64,000 nt of DNA, from assembly GCA_947579605.1 (NCBI GenBank), contig OX388317.1:23703384-23767383 (forward strand), written 5' to 3'. The position numbers were made by a program, and so were the translations under genes. The stretch is from Athripsodes cinereus. Its lineage: Eukaryota; Arthropoda; Insecta; Trichoptera; Leptoceridae. This document shows, in pieces, positions 45,396 to 58,694 of the stretch. The notes beneath the pieces were generated by a model that saw nothing but the letters and a program-made list of their open reading frames with translations, searched no databases and was not told where the DNA came from. Every line of letters starts with the position of its first letter. Position 1 is the stretch's first letter.

Positions 45396-46963
45396 TTGAA
45401 GGACAGGATGCCAAGCATATTAATAAATGTGTATCATAGTAGTATGGCATTAGTATTTAAACCACATATTGAAAATTGTGTCAATTTATTTGTATTTTTT
45501 TAATTCAAGTTTTAATATTTTCTTGTGGAAGAGGTTAAAATTTATGTGCCAGCACTGCCGTCAATTAAAAATTGCATCATGTTTATTTACTATCCCATCA
45601 TCTCGTTAACATTATTTGATCGCCATAACCGTAAATGTTGACGATGTCTTTGATAAAACGTCTAGTGTCATATTCAATCAAATACAACATACTCGACAAT
45701 ATGAAGTGTATCGACAGCAATATTATATGCTGTACTATTTTGTGTGTAAACTAATGAAAATATAAATCAGAGACTTCGTGGGTGTGTGGGTTGTTGAATA
45801 GTCGCTGTACCAGTTCGATACCATTAGCTAAATACGGTCATGACACGATCGATCGGCGAACTTGGCGAAATGGCGGTACTTAGCTTCTCGACAATATTAT
45901 TTTTATTATTATGTACTCACTAAAATATAATAATTATTACTACATTCTCTCTTATTATTCAAATATCTTTATATTATTTTGGTGTGTACTGTTGTGTATT
46001 TTTGTTAACGGCATCTCGACAGGGGTCCCAGACAATAAAATTTCAATAGTCGGGAAACTAATTAGCAATCAATTCAAATATTGATTGTTTTGGACTAATT
46101 TTTTTTTCGTCCGCAGCGTTGCGGATATTGCCAGGTTCGCACTTTTCTTTTATAGATGTTTTAGAATATTAGTTCCTTCATTGTCCATCTTTGTTTTTTA
46201 ATTAGATTCTGGTACTAAAATATTTAATCCCAAGTGCTGTGTGTTGCTCGATGTTTTTTTTTGTAAGTAGTATGGTCTTCTTTTAGTAAAATCTACACTG
46301 TCTTTCTTGACTTGGAAAATCAATATTGCTGTGTTGTTGTATGCTTTTGTTTGCTTTTCTCTACGATTTTAACTATTGTATGATTTTGGCTGGCCAGCCC
46401 ATCAACCCATGGTACTTCCCGTGTGGACAAATTTATTGGTGTAGAATTTGAATTGGAAAAATGTCACATAAAGTCACAAGATATTTGAGCTATGCTGGTG
46501 GTAATTGGTTCTTCTTCAATTGGTTCGTGATCTTTTCATTTTGTAAGTGTCGATTTGTGGAATTTGGATCATAAAACTGATGAATAGTAAAGCGTTCTTT
46601 TGTATCGTTGTTTAAAAAATTATCCAAAGGTTTTCGAGGCTAAACTGTGGTCGGTATCTTGTCTTACTTTACATTGATTTTTCATGAGTAGTAATTTTAC
46701 GATGTCATATTTGTGTTTATTTTTTTATATGTATGTATGCGAAGTTTGTCAGGAAGATTGAGAATGTGTTGTAATTGTTGTGTTGTTGTCTAGATGTTGT
46801 TGATTTTCTTCTGAGATCGCATTGGCCTTCCACTGTAGTGATCCCTGTAAGAATCGTCTCTTTGTCAGTAATAATAATAATAATATTATAAATGCCTTGT
46901 GCCAGAGTATAGCAAATAGTTTTCAAACGTTTTCTTATACACGGACACACATGTTCAGCGTTA
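45396..46963. other. Non-coding stretch, nothing recognised
   Basis: T-rich sequence without supported exons or repeats up to the piggyBac insertion site. Confidence 0.35.
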
Positions 46964-46967
46964 TTAA

Positions 46968-49644
46968 CCCAGACAGTCCCAAATAAAAAATTTCGTCTGA
47001 TTTAGTTTATATTCACAAGATTTAATAAAAATGTCATCAAAAAATCATAATTGAAATCAAAATTAAATTACATCAAGCCATTTTTGAGAAAATTGGTGTT
47101 CTTTTTTTAGGACAGTGGGACTATAGGCATGTATGGATGTATGGAAATGAAAACATTCACACAAATTTCTAAATTTATATTTATTCTAGGTTCCTCTATA
47201 TTCTAACATTTATACATAATGCTTAACAAATATAAAATTTAACATGAAATAAAAAATATGGACATATAAATGGAGACTTATAATAGGTAGGTAGGTATAT
47301 TATATTCTTTATTCCTTCTTGTGATAAATTTCAAAACATTTCAAATGCAACGTTATATTACATTTTCTGCACTTTGTTGTTGCTTTTTTATGACAATGTC
47401 GGCATCGAGTTTGCTTCTCTTGCTTTATAAGAACATGATGTATCTCTTGATATCTAGAATCTATATTTTCGAGAAAAGATGTTCGACCTGGATGTGGAAA
47501 TCTCTTTCTCCCGTATAATTCTAATAGCGTCAAAACCAAACGACGTCTAAATGTTAAATGGTCGAATACATTTTGCTGGATACAATGAATTTGCCAAGCA
47601 TTTTGCTCAGCTGCGTCTATAGCATGTGCTATTAGGGAGAAATACCATTTTTTGCCTCTGATCGATGTTCTATAGAGACTCATATTCTGATCCGCTCGGT
47701 CTACTCCACCCATAAATTTATTATACATACGTATTATATGCGGCTGTTTTATATTTACTCTCTGTTTCCTGGCTTGTGAATATCTTTGGACAGTTCCTAC
47801 TGGATTATAGGACACTGCATTACTCGATATAGTCACCACGTTATTGTCATTCCACCTTGTAATGAGTATATCAGTATTTGTTTTTCTATATTCATACGTG
47901 CCACGAGGAAGTTTTTTAAATTCTTTTGAATTAGGAATAGGGCACCTGTGAAGTCTATTTTCCCTTATTGTACCGGTTGCTGAAAATCCATTAGATTTCA
48001 ATTCTTCTAAAAGATGAATGCTGGTAAAGAAATTATCAAAATAAAAATGGTAACCAAAATCTCCAAGAGATCTTAAAATCTCGCTGTAGGACAAAACAAC
48101 AGATCCTCCCACGCCGAATTCCGATTTTTTTTTGTCGGGCGCTCTTATTATTGTAAGCAGCTCCTTGATAGGGATCCATATTTACAATATATCCTCTACT
48201 GGTTGTTCCTGTCCATAACTTGAACCCATACCTGATGGGTTTCCCTTTTATGAATTGCTTTGCTCCATGTTTTCCATAATAAGGAACCATTGATTCATCA
48301 ATCGAATGGTTTTCCTCGTGAGGTGCATGATCTAAAAACCTCTTATTTATTATATTATATAGTGGCCGGATTTTACTAAACCGATCACTATGATCAAGTT
48401 CATTATTATTACAAACATGTATGTTTGACATGATGTGCTGAAATCTGTTCCTACTCATCGACATTGAGACAAGTTCATTGTGGCAATCTGGCTGAGTTTC
48501 CCAATAAAGTTTTTTTCTAGGAACATCGACATATCCACTTAAAAGTAATATTCCTATAAAACACATGATCTCTTGTTCAGTTATGTCATTTTCTCTATTT
48601 CTGCTTGCTGCATATTTATTTGTATACTCGGTAATCATTGTAATGACCTCATTATCAAAAAATAAATTGAAAAGTTCCAAGGGTGTTAAATTGTTTTACG
48701 CCGAATGCATAGGTTTCCACTCAATATTATTTGTCGAAATATCTTGCTTTTTCCACTTATAATTTCTATCTATCTTCCTAGGCAACTCTTCAGTATCTCG
48801 AGATCTTCTATGCAACATACGCAACTCAGCGGGAGCTCTTAACTGACTACCTGGAACGTTATCCAATACTGGAGATTCTTCATCACCTGAATCTTCATCG
48901 GTTAAGTCATTACATGCATTTGTTGGTGGTAATAACGTTATATCAATGGTGCTTTCTTCCATATTTTCAATTTCATCTTCGTTTCCTTGAATGATCTCCA
49001 GAACCTCGTGCATTGATAGGCCCCTTAAAAAAATTGTATAATAATGATACCTATGTAACAAAAAGATTTTTGTATGGCGTCCTAGAACTGACAATGAAAG
49101 AAAAAATGTGTCTGTAGACCCCAAACAACGACTGATGATGATGAAAAGTACATATAATGTAACTTTCAATATATTTTGTGATGTAAAATAAAAAAAAAAC
49201 AGTTTAACAGACTACTTGAAAATGCAGTACATTGATGCCCATAGTCCCACTGGACTAAAATAAGGACACCGAACTTTATGTCAATATATCTTTGAAATAA
49301 AATATGTAACAATAAATATAAATGTAAGGTTTTATAAAATGATAATTTTAAAAGTAAGATTCAGTATAAAAATCAAATTATATTACAAACTCAAAATATT
49401 ATACTTACTTTTCTAACGGAATGTCGTAAAAATCCATCTTAAAAATTATCGTTCAAATTAGATGTGTTCAAAATGACGACTGTCAAGAAACTGACAGATT
49501 AAATATGTCAAAATCAATATAGCCAACCTTAGAAAACACAAATATGGTGTTACCAGTGGAAAAAAAATGTCTACACATGTTAAAATTTCTTGTTTAGTGA
49601 AACATGTCTACTGTTCTTTTTTTAGGACAGTGGGATCATCTGGG
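46968..49644 (-). mobile_element. piggyBac-like transposon, complete ends, TTAA duplication
   Basis: Ends are CCCAGACAGTCCCA (46968) and, inverted, CCCAGATGATCCCA (to 49644). They are flanked by TTAA at 46964-46967 and 49645-49648, the hallmark of piggyBac. Subterminal repeats are present: GGACAGTGGGACTATAGGC (near 47111), its inverse ATGCCCATAGTCCCACTGG (near 49230), and GGACAGTGGGATCATCTGGG at the right tip. The 2677-bp element holds one transposase gene on the minus strand and a short 3' region. Confidence 0.92.
47309..49437 (-). pseudogene. piggyBac-like transposase gene, one intron, two lesions
   Basis: Exon 1 (49437-49409) encodes MDFYDIPLEK and ends at a GAAAA|GTAAGT donor. A 385-bp intron (49408-49024) ends in TTTTTTTAAG, and exon 2 continues in frame as GLSMHEVLEIIQGNEDE. 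The N-terminus is acidic. The catalytic aspartates of DDE/D piggyBac transposases appear in VNMDPYQG, FYFDNFFTS and GGVDRADQN. The C-terminus has a Cys/His zinc-binding domain, CRHCHKKATTKCRKC with further Cys and His, as in family members. Two breaks exist: an in-frame TAA at 48698-48696 and a one-base shift in an A9 run (complement at 48125-48133). Length, about 570-580 codons, is normal. The enzyme would cut and paste the element at TTAA. Only two lesions suggest a recent insertion; the homopolymer one could be a sequencing error. Confidence 0.9.
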
Positions 49645-49648
49645 TTAA

Positions 49649-49964
49649 TAATAAACATATTTTTAACAGGACAAACTAGACACTTGGTGTTGTTCGATGA
49701 TATAATTATTGTATGTATTGTAAACTGTGTCTGCTACTCATCAATATTCCTTGCTTTACTTGCAAACAAGTGCAAGGTTCAACACACAGGTGCAGTGTAC
49801 AAAGTCCATACACTACAGTATGTAATTTAAACCGAGTTATTTGGAAGATTAATATTAATAAATATTAATTTTTATTTTTTTAATTTGAAATGATGCAGTA
49901 TGTTTTGTTTTGAGTTTTGATTTGATACGATGGTGGTGTTGTGCAATTATTGTTTGTAACTATG
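49649..49964. other. Spacer, nothing recognised
   Basis: No supported feature. Confidence 0.3.
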
Positions 49965-50180
49965 TATTAAAGGCGTAAGCCGTATGTATTATTATAAATA
50001 AATAAATTTTATTTAATTAATTTGAATATATGCCTTTTCTGTAATTGTTTTTAATCAGTGTACAGTGGGGAATGAATAAAAAAATAGATAAATAAATAAA
50101 AAAAAGATATCCAGATATAGCGATACTGTATATTGACATATTATAACCGATGTACAGTTACGAATAAAATAAATAAATGA
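49965..50180 (+). mobile_element. LINE 3' tails (family E-like), two in series
   Basis: GTATTAAAGGCGTAAGCCGT followed by AATAAATAAA, then AATCAGTGTACAGTGGGGAA with AATAAA units, then ACCGATGTACAGTTACGAAT with AATAAATAAATG. They look like successive non-LTR 3' ends. Confidence 0.55.
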
Positions 50181-53100
50181 TAAATATTGCTAGTGAGGAG
50201 TTTATTCCTAATGTCGATTACTTGTTCATATATTGGGTGGACTCGTTTATGCAAATCGTCAGCTTATGTTCGCATTACCGTGTACACTCGTAATATTATG
50301 ATATAATAATGAACACAACGCGGAGCTTTCATACACCATGATCGATCACTTCCATTCATCGATTAATTCACATTAAAAAAACAATTCTTATAGGTAAGTA
50401 ACGACGATTTCTGATCGATTGCGAAAATTTTAAATGAAGGACTGTGTAATAAGGCCGATGTTGGTCGAATTTCTTGGTCTTGTCAGTTTTATGGCATTTT
50501 TGTAGCAGTTTTTTATAGATTAGAACTGCAAGCTAAAGATCAAATAAAGCGAGTGAATAGCTTTGTATTCTGGGATTATTTTTTGTAATACAATGAGCGT
50601 GTCTGCTATACCAACAGTTTTATGAAGCTCCGTAGCGTTTTCATAATACATATATAACTGTTTTTTGTTGTTGTTAAAATTCGATATTATCCCCGTTAAA
50701 CGGTCGATTGTCGAGGTGCATTTTCAATTAACAAATCGATCGATGTTTACTCACCGCTTAAGGTACAAAATCTCATATGCTAATGCGTCTATTACGACCA
50801 GTGGAGGCCGAACCTCTTAGCAGAACTGTTTCTCTGGGAAAAAGGACAACCCACTATCAAAAATCAATTCAGACGATGAAACCGCATTACTTTTTTTACA
50901 TCGTATTATAGTTCATCGACTCTTTATTATGTTTATACTATGAATCATTTCGATTTGATGATTGTCATAATAATAATAACAACATGTCTTAAAATATTTG
51001 GACTAGCGATTCTCAGGATTAATTGTATTATATTATGTCCATAATTAATGACAGTCTTTTTTCCTCCCGTGACCATTTCTGGAGAAGCCGTTTTACTCGT
51101 CCTATTATTGTTATTATTACCTCCATCAAGCGAATTCCAAAAGATAATCTAGTATTATCTTTATTCAATTATGTCTTATAACTAGTTGGCCTTTTGTGCC
51201 TTGTTGCTGCGGGCACTTCGTTTAATTACACCTAATAATAATAATACATAGTATCCAGTAGTAATTATTGTCGGTTGGTCTTCTCATAGATATTATTATC
51301 TTCTCTTGAGTATATCTGAAACTCTGGTAGTTCCAATAAACGTTTCTAGTTATCTGTTACCTTTTATCTTCATTACACTTACTGATTGTTTACGAGCCGA
51401 TGTAATCTGTGGAATTTTCTAATACGTCTGATTGTCTTTTATTTTTGTAGTTTCCATCTCTGGTGATTTCCTAATAACTTCGTGTGGGACTTTGATTAAC
51501 CACCATCTCTTTAATTTTATAATTGGCGATGACATTTACTATTGAACGAAACTTGTATAAAGCCCTACTGGTTATAAGTATGTTATTCTAATTATCGATC
51601 GTGTCTAAACGTAATTCATTCATTTTATAAGATTAATCTAAATAGTTGGATCATTAATTGGTAACGTACAGCGCATTAATCTTTCGATCACCTGTGGAGG
51701 GAATCGAGGTCTTTACAAAGTTTTGTAGGTGTTAAATATAATATAAATGCATTCATTAATTGTTATTAAAAAAAGTGTTTGCTTCTTTTTCAATGGCACA
51801 ACAACTACACTGTTATGTAAATTCGTAACTTAATGTGGATATTTGCGCACACGCATACCAATGCCGCTGCGCTAGAACTTCATCAACCCACGAATGTGCA
51901 GCGGCAATTGCAACTGCGAAATACCTACCACTTAATTTTAAGTTGTCCGTGAATTCGTCCATACATCATAGATTTTGTGATGCAAAAAAGTCGTATACAC
52001 AATTAAGTGTGTAAGTATTGTTTGTTGCTAGCGGGACGACCTTCGGTAGGGTCGCGTTCATAGTGAATTTCTTTGCAACACGAAGCGCGTGGGTTTCTAT
52101 TTGGAATTCACGAACGAATATTGTAGGCATACTATAATACGTATAAGCCACATTTTTTCCAACACTTACGCTTTCGTTTGGTCGGAGCAATGGTGTTGTT
52201 CTGTTAAATGACTTTGCGGCTGGTTGTATAATAGCGATAGTGGTGTTGTTTATATTGTAACCTCGGAATAGATTGAATAGTTTCGTAGCGTCTAGGCGTG
52301 ATGTGATGACTTTATATTATTACCGAATATTATATTTGTTGTTATTATTATAGCGAATTTAAATCGTCTAATAGGAAACCTTGTAATGAGATTGATCGGT
52401 TCATTTTCAGATCATGTTATGAGAAGAGGTCAAATTTTAATGTGGAAAGTTTACGTCCTCATGTCGGTTATTTAGGAGACAAAATCGATCGATTATTAGT
52501 GTTTAGCGTCTACGTTATCGCATAATTGAGGACTTCAAGCTGTATCTGGAAAAATTACGGCTGCGATTGGAAAAAATATGATAGACGTACGTACATAAAC
52601 TATTTGATTTCGAATAAAATTCTTAAACCTTGTGTTTATAATTTCAACATGTATATTTTCTTGTTTCGATTAATTAAAACTACTTGAACAATGTTAATTA
52701 GTGTCTATTATTATTCTTTTACAGCTAATGAGGTGTATTCTATCCGACCTACAAGGATAACGTCCTTTTCCATTTAGGAACGCATTCTCTGCGTGTCCTT
52801 AGCCTCCATTTCGCTTCGACTCGCCGTCTTCCCAGGTTTTTGCGCTTCGCTTCCCGTGGGCGAGATGACGGAATAGATCGCCCCCGCGTAGGAATGTTAC
52901 TACAATATGCACAATATAATATTATAGTTAAAACGTTCGATATAGTTAATATTAACAGATCTACATAATGCAAACTAACCGTTTATGGAGCCGAGTGCAA
53001 CATTAAAGTATAAGAATATCCTATGTATTTTTTTTTACCGGTAAACACGTCAATTAACGATTTAGAATTTAATACACAACTTTAATTAAAATACACGTAA

Positions 53101-54110
53101 TGTAAGGCAAACAGTGATTACACTTTTGATATCCGGGACTTCTCTCTCTATTATCACTGTATCTCCTTCAAGCGAGACCTGGTTTCAAGATTTTATGTCT
53201 TTTTCAAACTCAGTATGGGATACTCTAAAACTTAAAAAAATATATAATGGGAGACCTGTTCTTCGCCAGGAATTTCACGGAACTCCAGTGACAACACGGT
53301 GAAATGCACGTATTGTAACGAGGACAAAATAATTTATGATATCGAAGATTTTTAAAGCAACTCATGTGTCAAGATTTTTTATAATTCATAAAAGTTTCAC
53401 TATTTGACGTGATTGGTTTGGATCTGTTTCCGGTTCAAACTATATTAACAGAGATTTTTGGGATGTTGAGATGGTGGTGACAGATTCATCGGTCACTTTT
53501 ACTGAATACATCGATAACGATGTTCAGCAAATGGATGAAGAGATCTTTAAATGTTCAGATCTGGCGGTGACCCAATTATACATACAAAAATATTTAAAGT
53601 AGGAAGTGTGGTGTTTGGAGCAGCATTTATTTATTCAGTAGATAACCGAACCAGTAATTTGTTGTCACCTTGACTAAAAATTCGTCTGGGCTTCTGTTTC
53701 GGATTCATGAATATGTGTATTAACCGATGTGGGTAGAAATTTGTTTATCGGAGTAAGGACGTCTCATTTGACAATATCAATTAATATTAATAGTGGTTAG
53801 ATTTTTTAGGAACCTTGATCTCCGTGTTCCCAAAATATGTCACATTTACGTAGTAGGTGCAATGATAGCGTAATTTTTTTTCTCAAGGTAGGTTCACTTG
53901 TGTTAATTATTGTAATGGTTGGTCTCCCCGGGCGCTGTTGTCACTAATAATAATTCTTGTCGGCATTTCCAGTTTTCTGCATTTAACTACTGTCGATTTG
54001 GTGACTTGGTGTTAATAATAAATTATTATGCGTCCTTGGCGGATGATAGGTGGTTTATTGACGATCTGTTTGATTCGAATCACGCTAGGTTGCGTGACAA
54101 TGAGATCACC
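50181..54110. other. Long repeat-poor stretch
   Basis: Few recognisable repeats. A GC-richer block lies at 52775-52900 (CGCTTCGACTCGCCGTCTTCC...) with no assigned role. An open frame without family match runs at about 53415-53602 (plus). Short frames at 51966, 52749 and 53114 show no known motif. It may be a long intron or intergenic region. Confidence 0.35.
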
Positions 54111-54321
54111 ACCAGAGGCCTGAGTCAACAACACACTTTCGTCTCACGTTCCCGCTCCGCTAGCGTTCGGGTGCAGACGATGGTGCGCCAAAGTGTTAAT
54201 TTTCGTAACTATTGTGTATCTTAGCAACGAAATTGACACTTGCTTGCAACATCGTCTGCACCCGAACGCTAACGGAGCGGGAACGTGAGACGAAAGTGTG
54301 TTGTTGACTCAGGCCTCTGGT
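54111..54321. repeat. Foldback element with 96-bp arms
   Basis: Left arm 54111-54206 and right arm 54226-54321 are inverted copies, starting ACCAGAGGCCTGAGTCAACA and containing CCCGCTCCGYTAGCGTTCGG. They are separated by about 19 bp. The outer 70 bp are almost perfect and the inner 25 bp diverged. No obvious target duplication. Short open frames over it (53919-54224, 54285-54569) are shadows of the arms. Confidence 0.85.
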
Positions 54322-57300
54322 CTCGAGAGAAATATTGTAATGATCTTTATTTTGTAAAGGTCTTATTTGACAGTTTCAAGTATTACAAATTATATACCCG
54401 CTCTCTTCTTCTGAAATACTGCCAGATTTCTTTCTCTTGCGCCGATTTTAGCAACAGTATTATTTTATTTATTCTCGATGGCCGAACAGCCGTCGTAGGG
54501 TCTTGGCCTCCGAAACAATGGATCTCCAAGCCTTTTTGTCTTAGAGGATTGCCAGCCTTTTTTTATTAGTAACTAGCCCCTCAAGATCTCGGTTGATGTT
54601 AACTAATAGTCTTCGTTTTGGTCTGTATAACGATCTACAGCTTTCTTGTATACCTACCAGAATGACGTTACAATATTATCTTAGTTAAATTAAAAATCTT
54701 TTGCTTAGTATTTCCACGGGACATTATTGGTTGCAGCTTTGAAGAGCTTTCGTTCTCATCATTAGGCTAGTGTAATGTTATTCCGAATAAAAAAACTCTC
54801 ATATATATTTTAACGTGACACAATTTTTCTCTTCTTGTTAATAATTATTAAATATAATTGTGCATAATTTCATATCTGTTTTAATCATAATTTTCTATTT
54901 TTTTAATACATATTTTTTTAAATAATTTCATGTTTGTCATTTTTCTAAAGTGATCACATGCGATTCTTCATAAGATTCAGTATGTTGAGAGTTTGCTGGT
55001 CAATTAATTTAATAGGAGATGCCGTGATTGTACGGATGGGTTTATAAATAGATCATAAAACATATTATTCTTATGATAAGTTTTTCCGTTGCGTGCTTGG
55101 CGTTTTGTTATCAATACTGAATCTTGATGATATTAATAATGCCAACATTCTCTTGCTGCAGACGATAAAGTCCGCCGTCAAATTGGGCTCGCGCTTTCCA
55201 TAAATCTTTCGCTTCCCCGTCTCGTTTTACTGAACATTGCGGCCATATGAGATTGTGTTACGTGATTTATGATTGATGCTGATCTCTCTCAGTGTATGTG
55301 TGTATGTATGTACGACTGTCCTAGACGGAATTGATACAATGCACATTGTAAGTGTTGAAGACTCGTTTATTATTGTCTTACTATGTAATTAAATATTTTT
55401 CAATTGACATTCGATTCACTCCGTAAAGATGTATCGAGTGCCTAAGCGTCTGGAATATCCTCTTTTCTTTAGATCCTAGATTTCTGCAATATCCGGACAG
55501 TCGTTGGGTTTCCTTCTCCTTTAGATTTCGTTATACAGAATGTATGTTTGCATGTATGCCACCCATCATGATTATCTTGTTTTTATGACTAAAGAATTAT
55601 ACCTTTGTGTGATCATTATATAAAGATTGACAGATAAGATAATGTATGTTTTTTCACTACGTTTTATCCATTTGTAAACCAGTTAATATTTCAATTTTCT
55701 CAGCCATTTTGCGTAGGTTCAAACATTTTCGAATTTCGCCACCTCATTAAATCGCACTTTTTATAAATTTATTTACTTAATTTAATTTGATGATTTCTCA
55801 TTTAATTCATTTCCGGTCAATGATTTTCTTTAATTTAATCCGCATCTGTTTAATGTACAATTTATTTCTATCGTTATTTGATCCTATAATACTGTCGATT
55901 TATTTAGATTTAATTTGAACACTTGTTGTACACGTTGAATGATAATTATTAGTATAATATTGGATACGAGAAAGAAGATTCGACTTTTAATTTGTTAGAT
56001 TTGTATTCTTGTAGAAAGCACATTGTGTCCACGTCACTCAATGTCAAAACTTTTAAAACGTACCCACTAACATTCGAAATGAAATTCGTTACTCGGAATC
56101 GATTATGTACAAAAAGTGGTCGACTTAGTTTTTCACACTTTCTAAAACACTTGAAGTGTTTTGTTACTTTTTTTTTTATTTCTTTCGAAGTTTCTCTCAT
56201 CATCCTTGTCAGTGGTAAATATTTTTAATTTGAAAGTATTTAATCAAATTGTCATCGCATTTTCAAATCAGTATTACAAAGTTTATTATGATTAATGGTT
56301 GCATTATAAAGTTGACTGAATACAAAAAGTTTTCTTCGACTTCAAATTGATAATGTTGATTTTTTGTGATAAAATGTTTTTGACAGCAATCCAGTATTTC
56401 CACAGTATAAACTTCTCATATGATGTATCAGGAATGAAATAAAAATAAAAATGTACTTCGTACAATTTCACTTTCGTTGAAGAGGCGTTTATAATATGTC
56501 CTTGAATGGTATTTTATTATTCGAACATTTTTAATTTTTGTAACAGTAAAAGCTATCACTGGACGTTTTTTAAACGTGATCCAGCTAACACAACCATGCC
56601 CCACATAATGCCAAGATTACAGGTTTTTGCATAGTACCTATGTTGGATACAATGATCTCAAAATTGTATACTCTGTAGGTACTCCCGTGACTGCGAAAGA
56701 AGAACTTATTGATAGAAGTGGTCGTGGAGGTTAGATTACGTATTTTTTTTAAATCTATTTGACTAGTTTCAGTGCTCGAAACATTATGCGTTCCAGCTGA
56801 TGTAATTTTGAGCAGGATATTTATCAGTTGAGTTCATTTAATCATTTATCAATTCTTAAGAATGCGTAACGTTGAGAATTTTTTTATTATATTTATGTAT
56901 TATGAATGACCAAAGGTGTTTATTACGTATTGACCATGCTGTACCTAATCTTGTTGATCTGTGAAGTTTGTACATTGTCCCCATATTTGGCGTTGGGTCG
57001 TTGTTCCCGTGACATAACCGCACCACGTGTGCCTCAAGGCTTCATGTAAACTATGATCAAATATTATCATGGTATCCTCCCAGGTTTCCAATTTGTAGAA
57101 GTCAATGCCAGTTAGCAATACCATAGCGACATTACAACAATGTTAGTGTTCCACGGAAATTCCATCGAGATTAATCAAGACCTATTGCTTTATTGAAACT
57201 GTTAACTGTGGAAAGTTAAAGCCGTATTTTTTTATTTTATTTAATTTTCCCTTACAAACATACAATTATAACGTAAATAACAATACACCGCCAAATCAAT

Positions 57301-57462
57301 TACAATTAATAAACCAACAAAGTTAGCTTGCTAAAAAAATAGCTCGCTTAGCTTGCTTGTTAAAATATTAAGATTGCTTCTGAAGTGCAGTAAAACCTCT
57401 AAGTTCAATATCAGTTATTTTAGAAGGATTAACTATGTAACAGTTACGAGACAGAGTTAAGC
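54322..57462. other. Long repeat-poor stretch
   Basis: Only a short family-A-like remnant near 55555-55590 (TATGCCACCCATCATGATTA) was noticed. No supported gene. Confidence 0.35.
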
Positions 57463-57567
57463 ATTCTACAATGCACGGATGTGCATTGTAGAATACTTAA
57501 AAAACATTCAAAATGCAAAATGCGTACGGATGTGCATTGTAGAATACTTAAAAAACATTCAAAATGC
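57463..57567. repeat. 41-bp direct repeat with palindromic start
   Basis: 57476-57516 and 57527-57567 are identical, starting CGGATGTGCATTGTAGAATA and ending CATTCAAAATGC. The segment ATTCTACAATGCAC (57463-57476) is the inverse of GTGCATTGTAGAAT (57481-57494), so the first copy starts with a 14-bp stem. Confidence 0.9.
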
Positions 57568-57977
57568 CTCTAAATTCAGTTGTTTTATGTAATTGAGTTG
57601 TTTATCAGTAATTTATCTCGTATTTTTCCGCATTGTTTCTTACCGTTAGTATAAAATAATTTGTACCTTCGGACAAGTTTGTCGAACCTTAATTCAATAT
57701 TGTATGTTCGCTCGTTTGGGTTCATCTCTTGATTCATATTTTTGCATACTACATTTTTATGGGTAAGCACGTATATTCAAGACAATAATATAAGTGCATC
57801 GAACCCAACATTCAGAGCGACCGATAATTAAAGAGATCCCATTAAATTTTACTTCTTTATATTGTATTTTGAAATGTACCACATCCGCAGCTGGAGTTTT
57901 GAGTCTGCAATTTTGTATGCTAATATTGCTATTATTATTCTGTTTTATTACTAATAAATAATTTTATTTTGTTTCAG
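57568..57977. other. Non-coding stretch
   Basis: No repeat recognised; it leads into a candidate small exon. Confidence 0.3.
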
Positions 57978-58020
57978 GTAATTGCTACAATTTCGTTGGA
58001 ATTATAAAAACGGATATAAT
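57978..58020 (+). other. Candidate 43-nt exon
   Basis: A strong acceptor TTATTTTGTTTCAG (to 57977) and a donor GTAAGT (from 58021) enclose 43 bases. One frame is open (NCYNFVGIIKTDI); the other two contain stops. It could be a microexon or a non-coding 5' exon. No neighbouring exon supports it, so it rests on splice sites alone. Confidence 0.3.
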
Positions 58021-58021
58021 G

Positions 58022-58691
58022 TAAGTTATTTCTTAAAAACAAATCAAGCAAATGCGTTGAACACTAAGCTTAAGGTATAACGACTTTTATTTGACCCATA
58101 TAACTATACCATAGCATCAGTTTATACACATACTACATCATCGTAATATTTTCTGTGAAATAGGGTAGTCAATGAAATTGATATATATTCAAGGTGTCTT
58201 AAAACATCCGTTTTTAGACATTTGAATGAAAGTTATATGAATTATTATATAATAAACATGTAATTATCAAAGTATAAATGCCGCAGTATCCCATTTTCTT
58301 TTCATATCCATACACGAGGCACAATTAAAAAGGTTGTTATTATAATAATTGTACGACTATAATGTGCAAACATGTTAGTTGTCTGGAAAAGCCACGTAAC
58401 TGTTTAGGGGTTAATTTTATTCGCTGGCCGTGTTGATATTTCGCAAAATTGCCGTAAATTTAAAAGTCCATAAAAGCAAATGTAATTTGCATATTACGAT
58501 ATCTCGTGTAATTGTCTCTCGCAAGGGCTTCACGCACACGCGGCTTCCATCCTACGCTATTTTATTTTTTTCTGTCGAAATTTCACCAATTTATACTGCG
58601 TTCAACGTAACAGTTCTTTTGGCGCGATTTCATTAAATTAGTATGAATGGTTGTCATTTCTTTAATTTCCAGTTACTTTCTAGTCGTCAAT
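58022..58691. other. Non-coding stretch, nothing recognised
   Basis: No supported gene; the 68-codon frame at 58430-58636 has no recognisable motif. Confidence 0.3.
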
Positions 58692-58694
58692 TTA

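Noticed and set aside
53919..54569. Two plus-strand genes of about 100 codons
   Set aside because: Both overlap the arms of the foldback element and read the same palindromic sequence.
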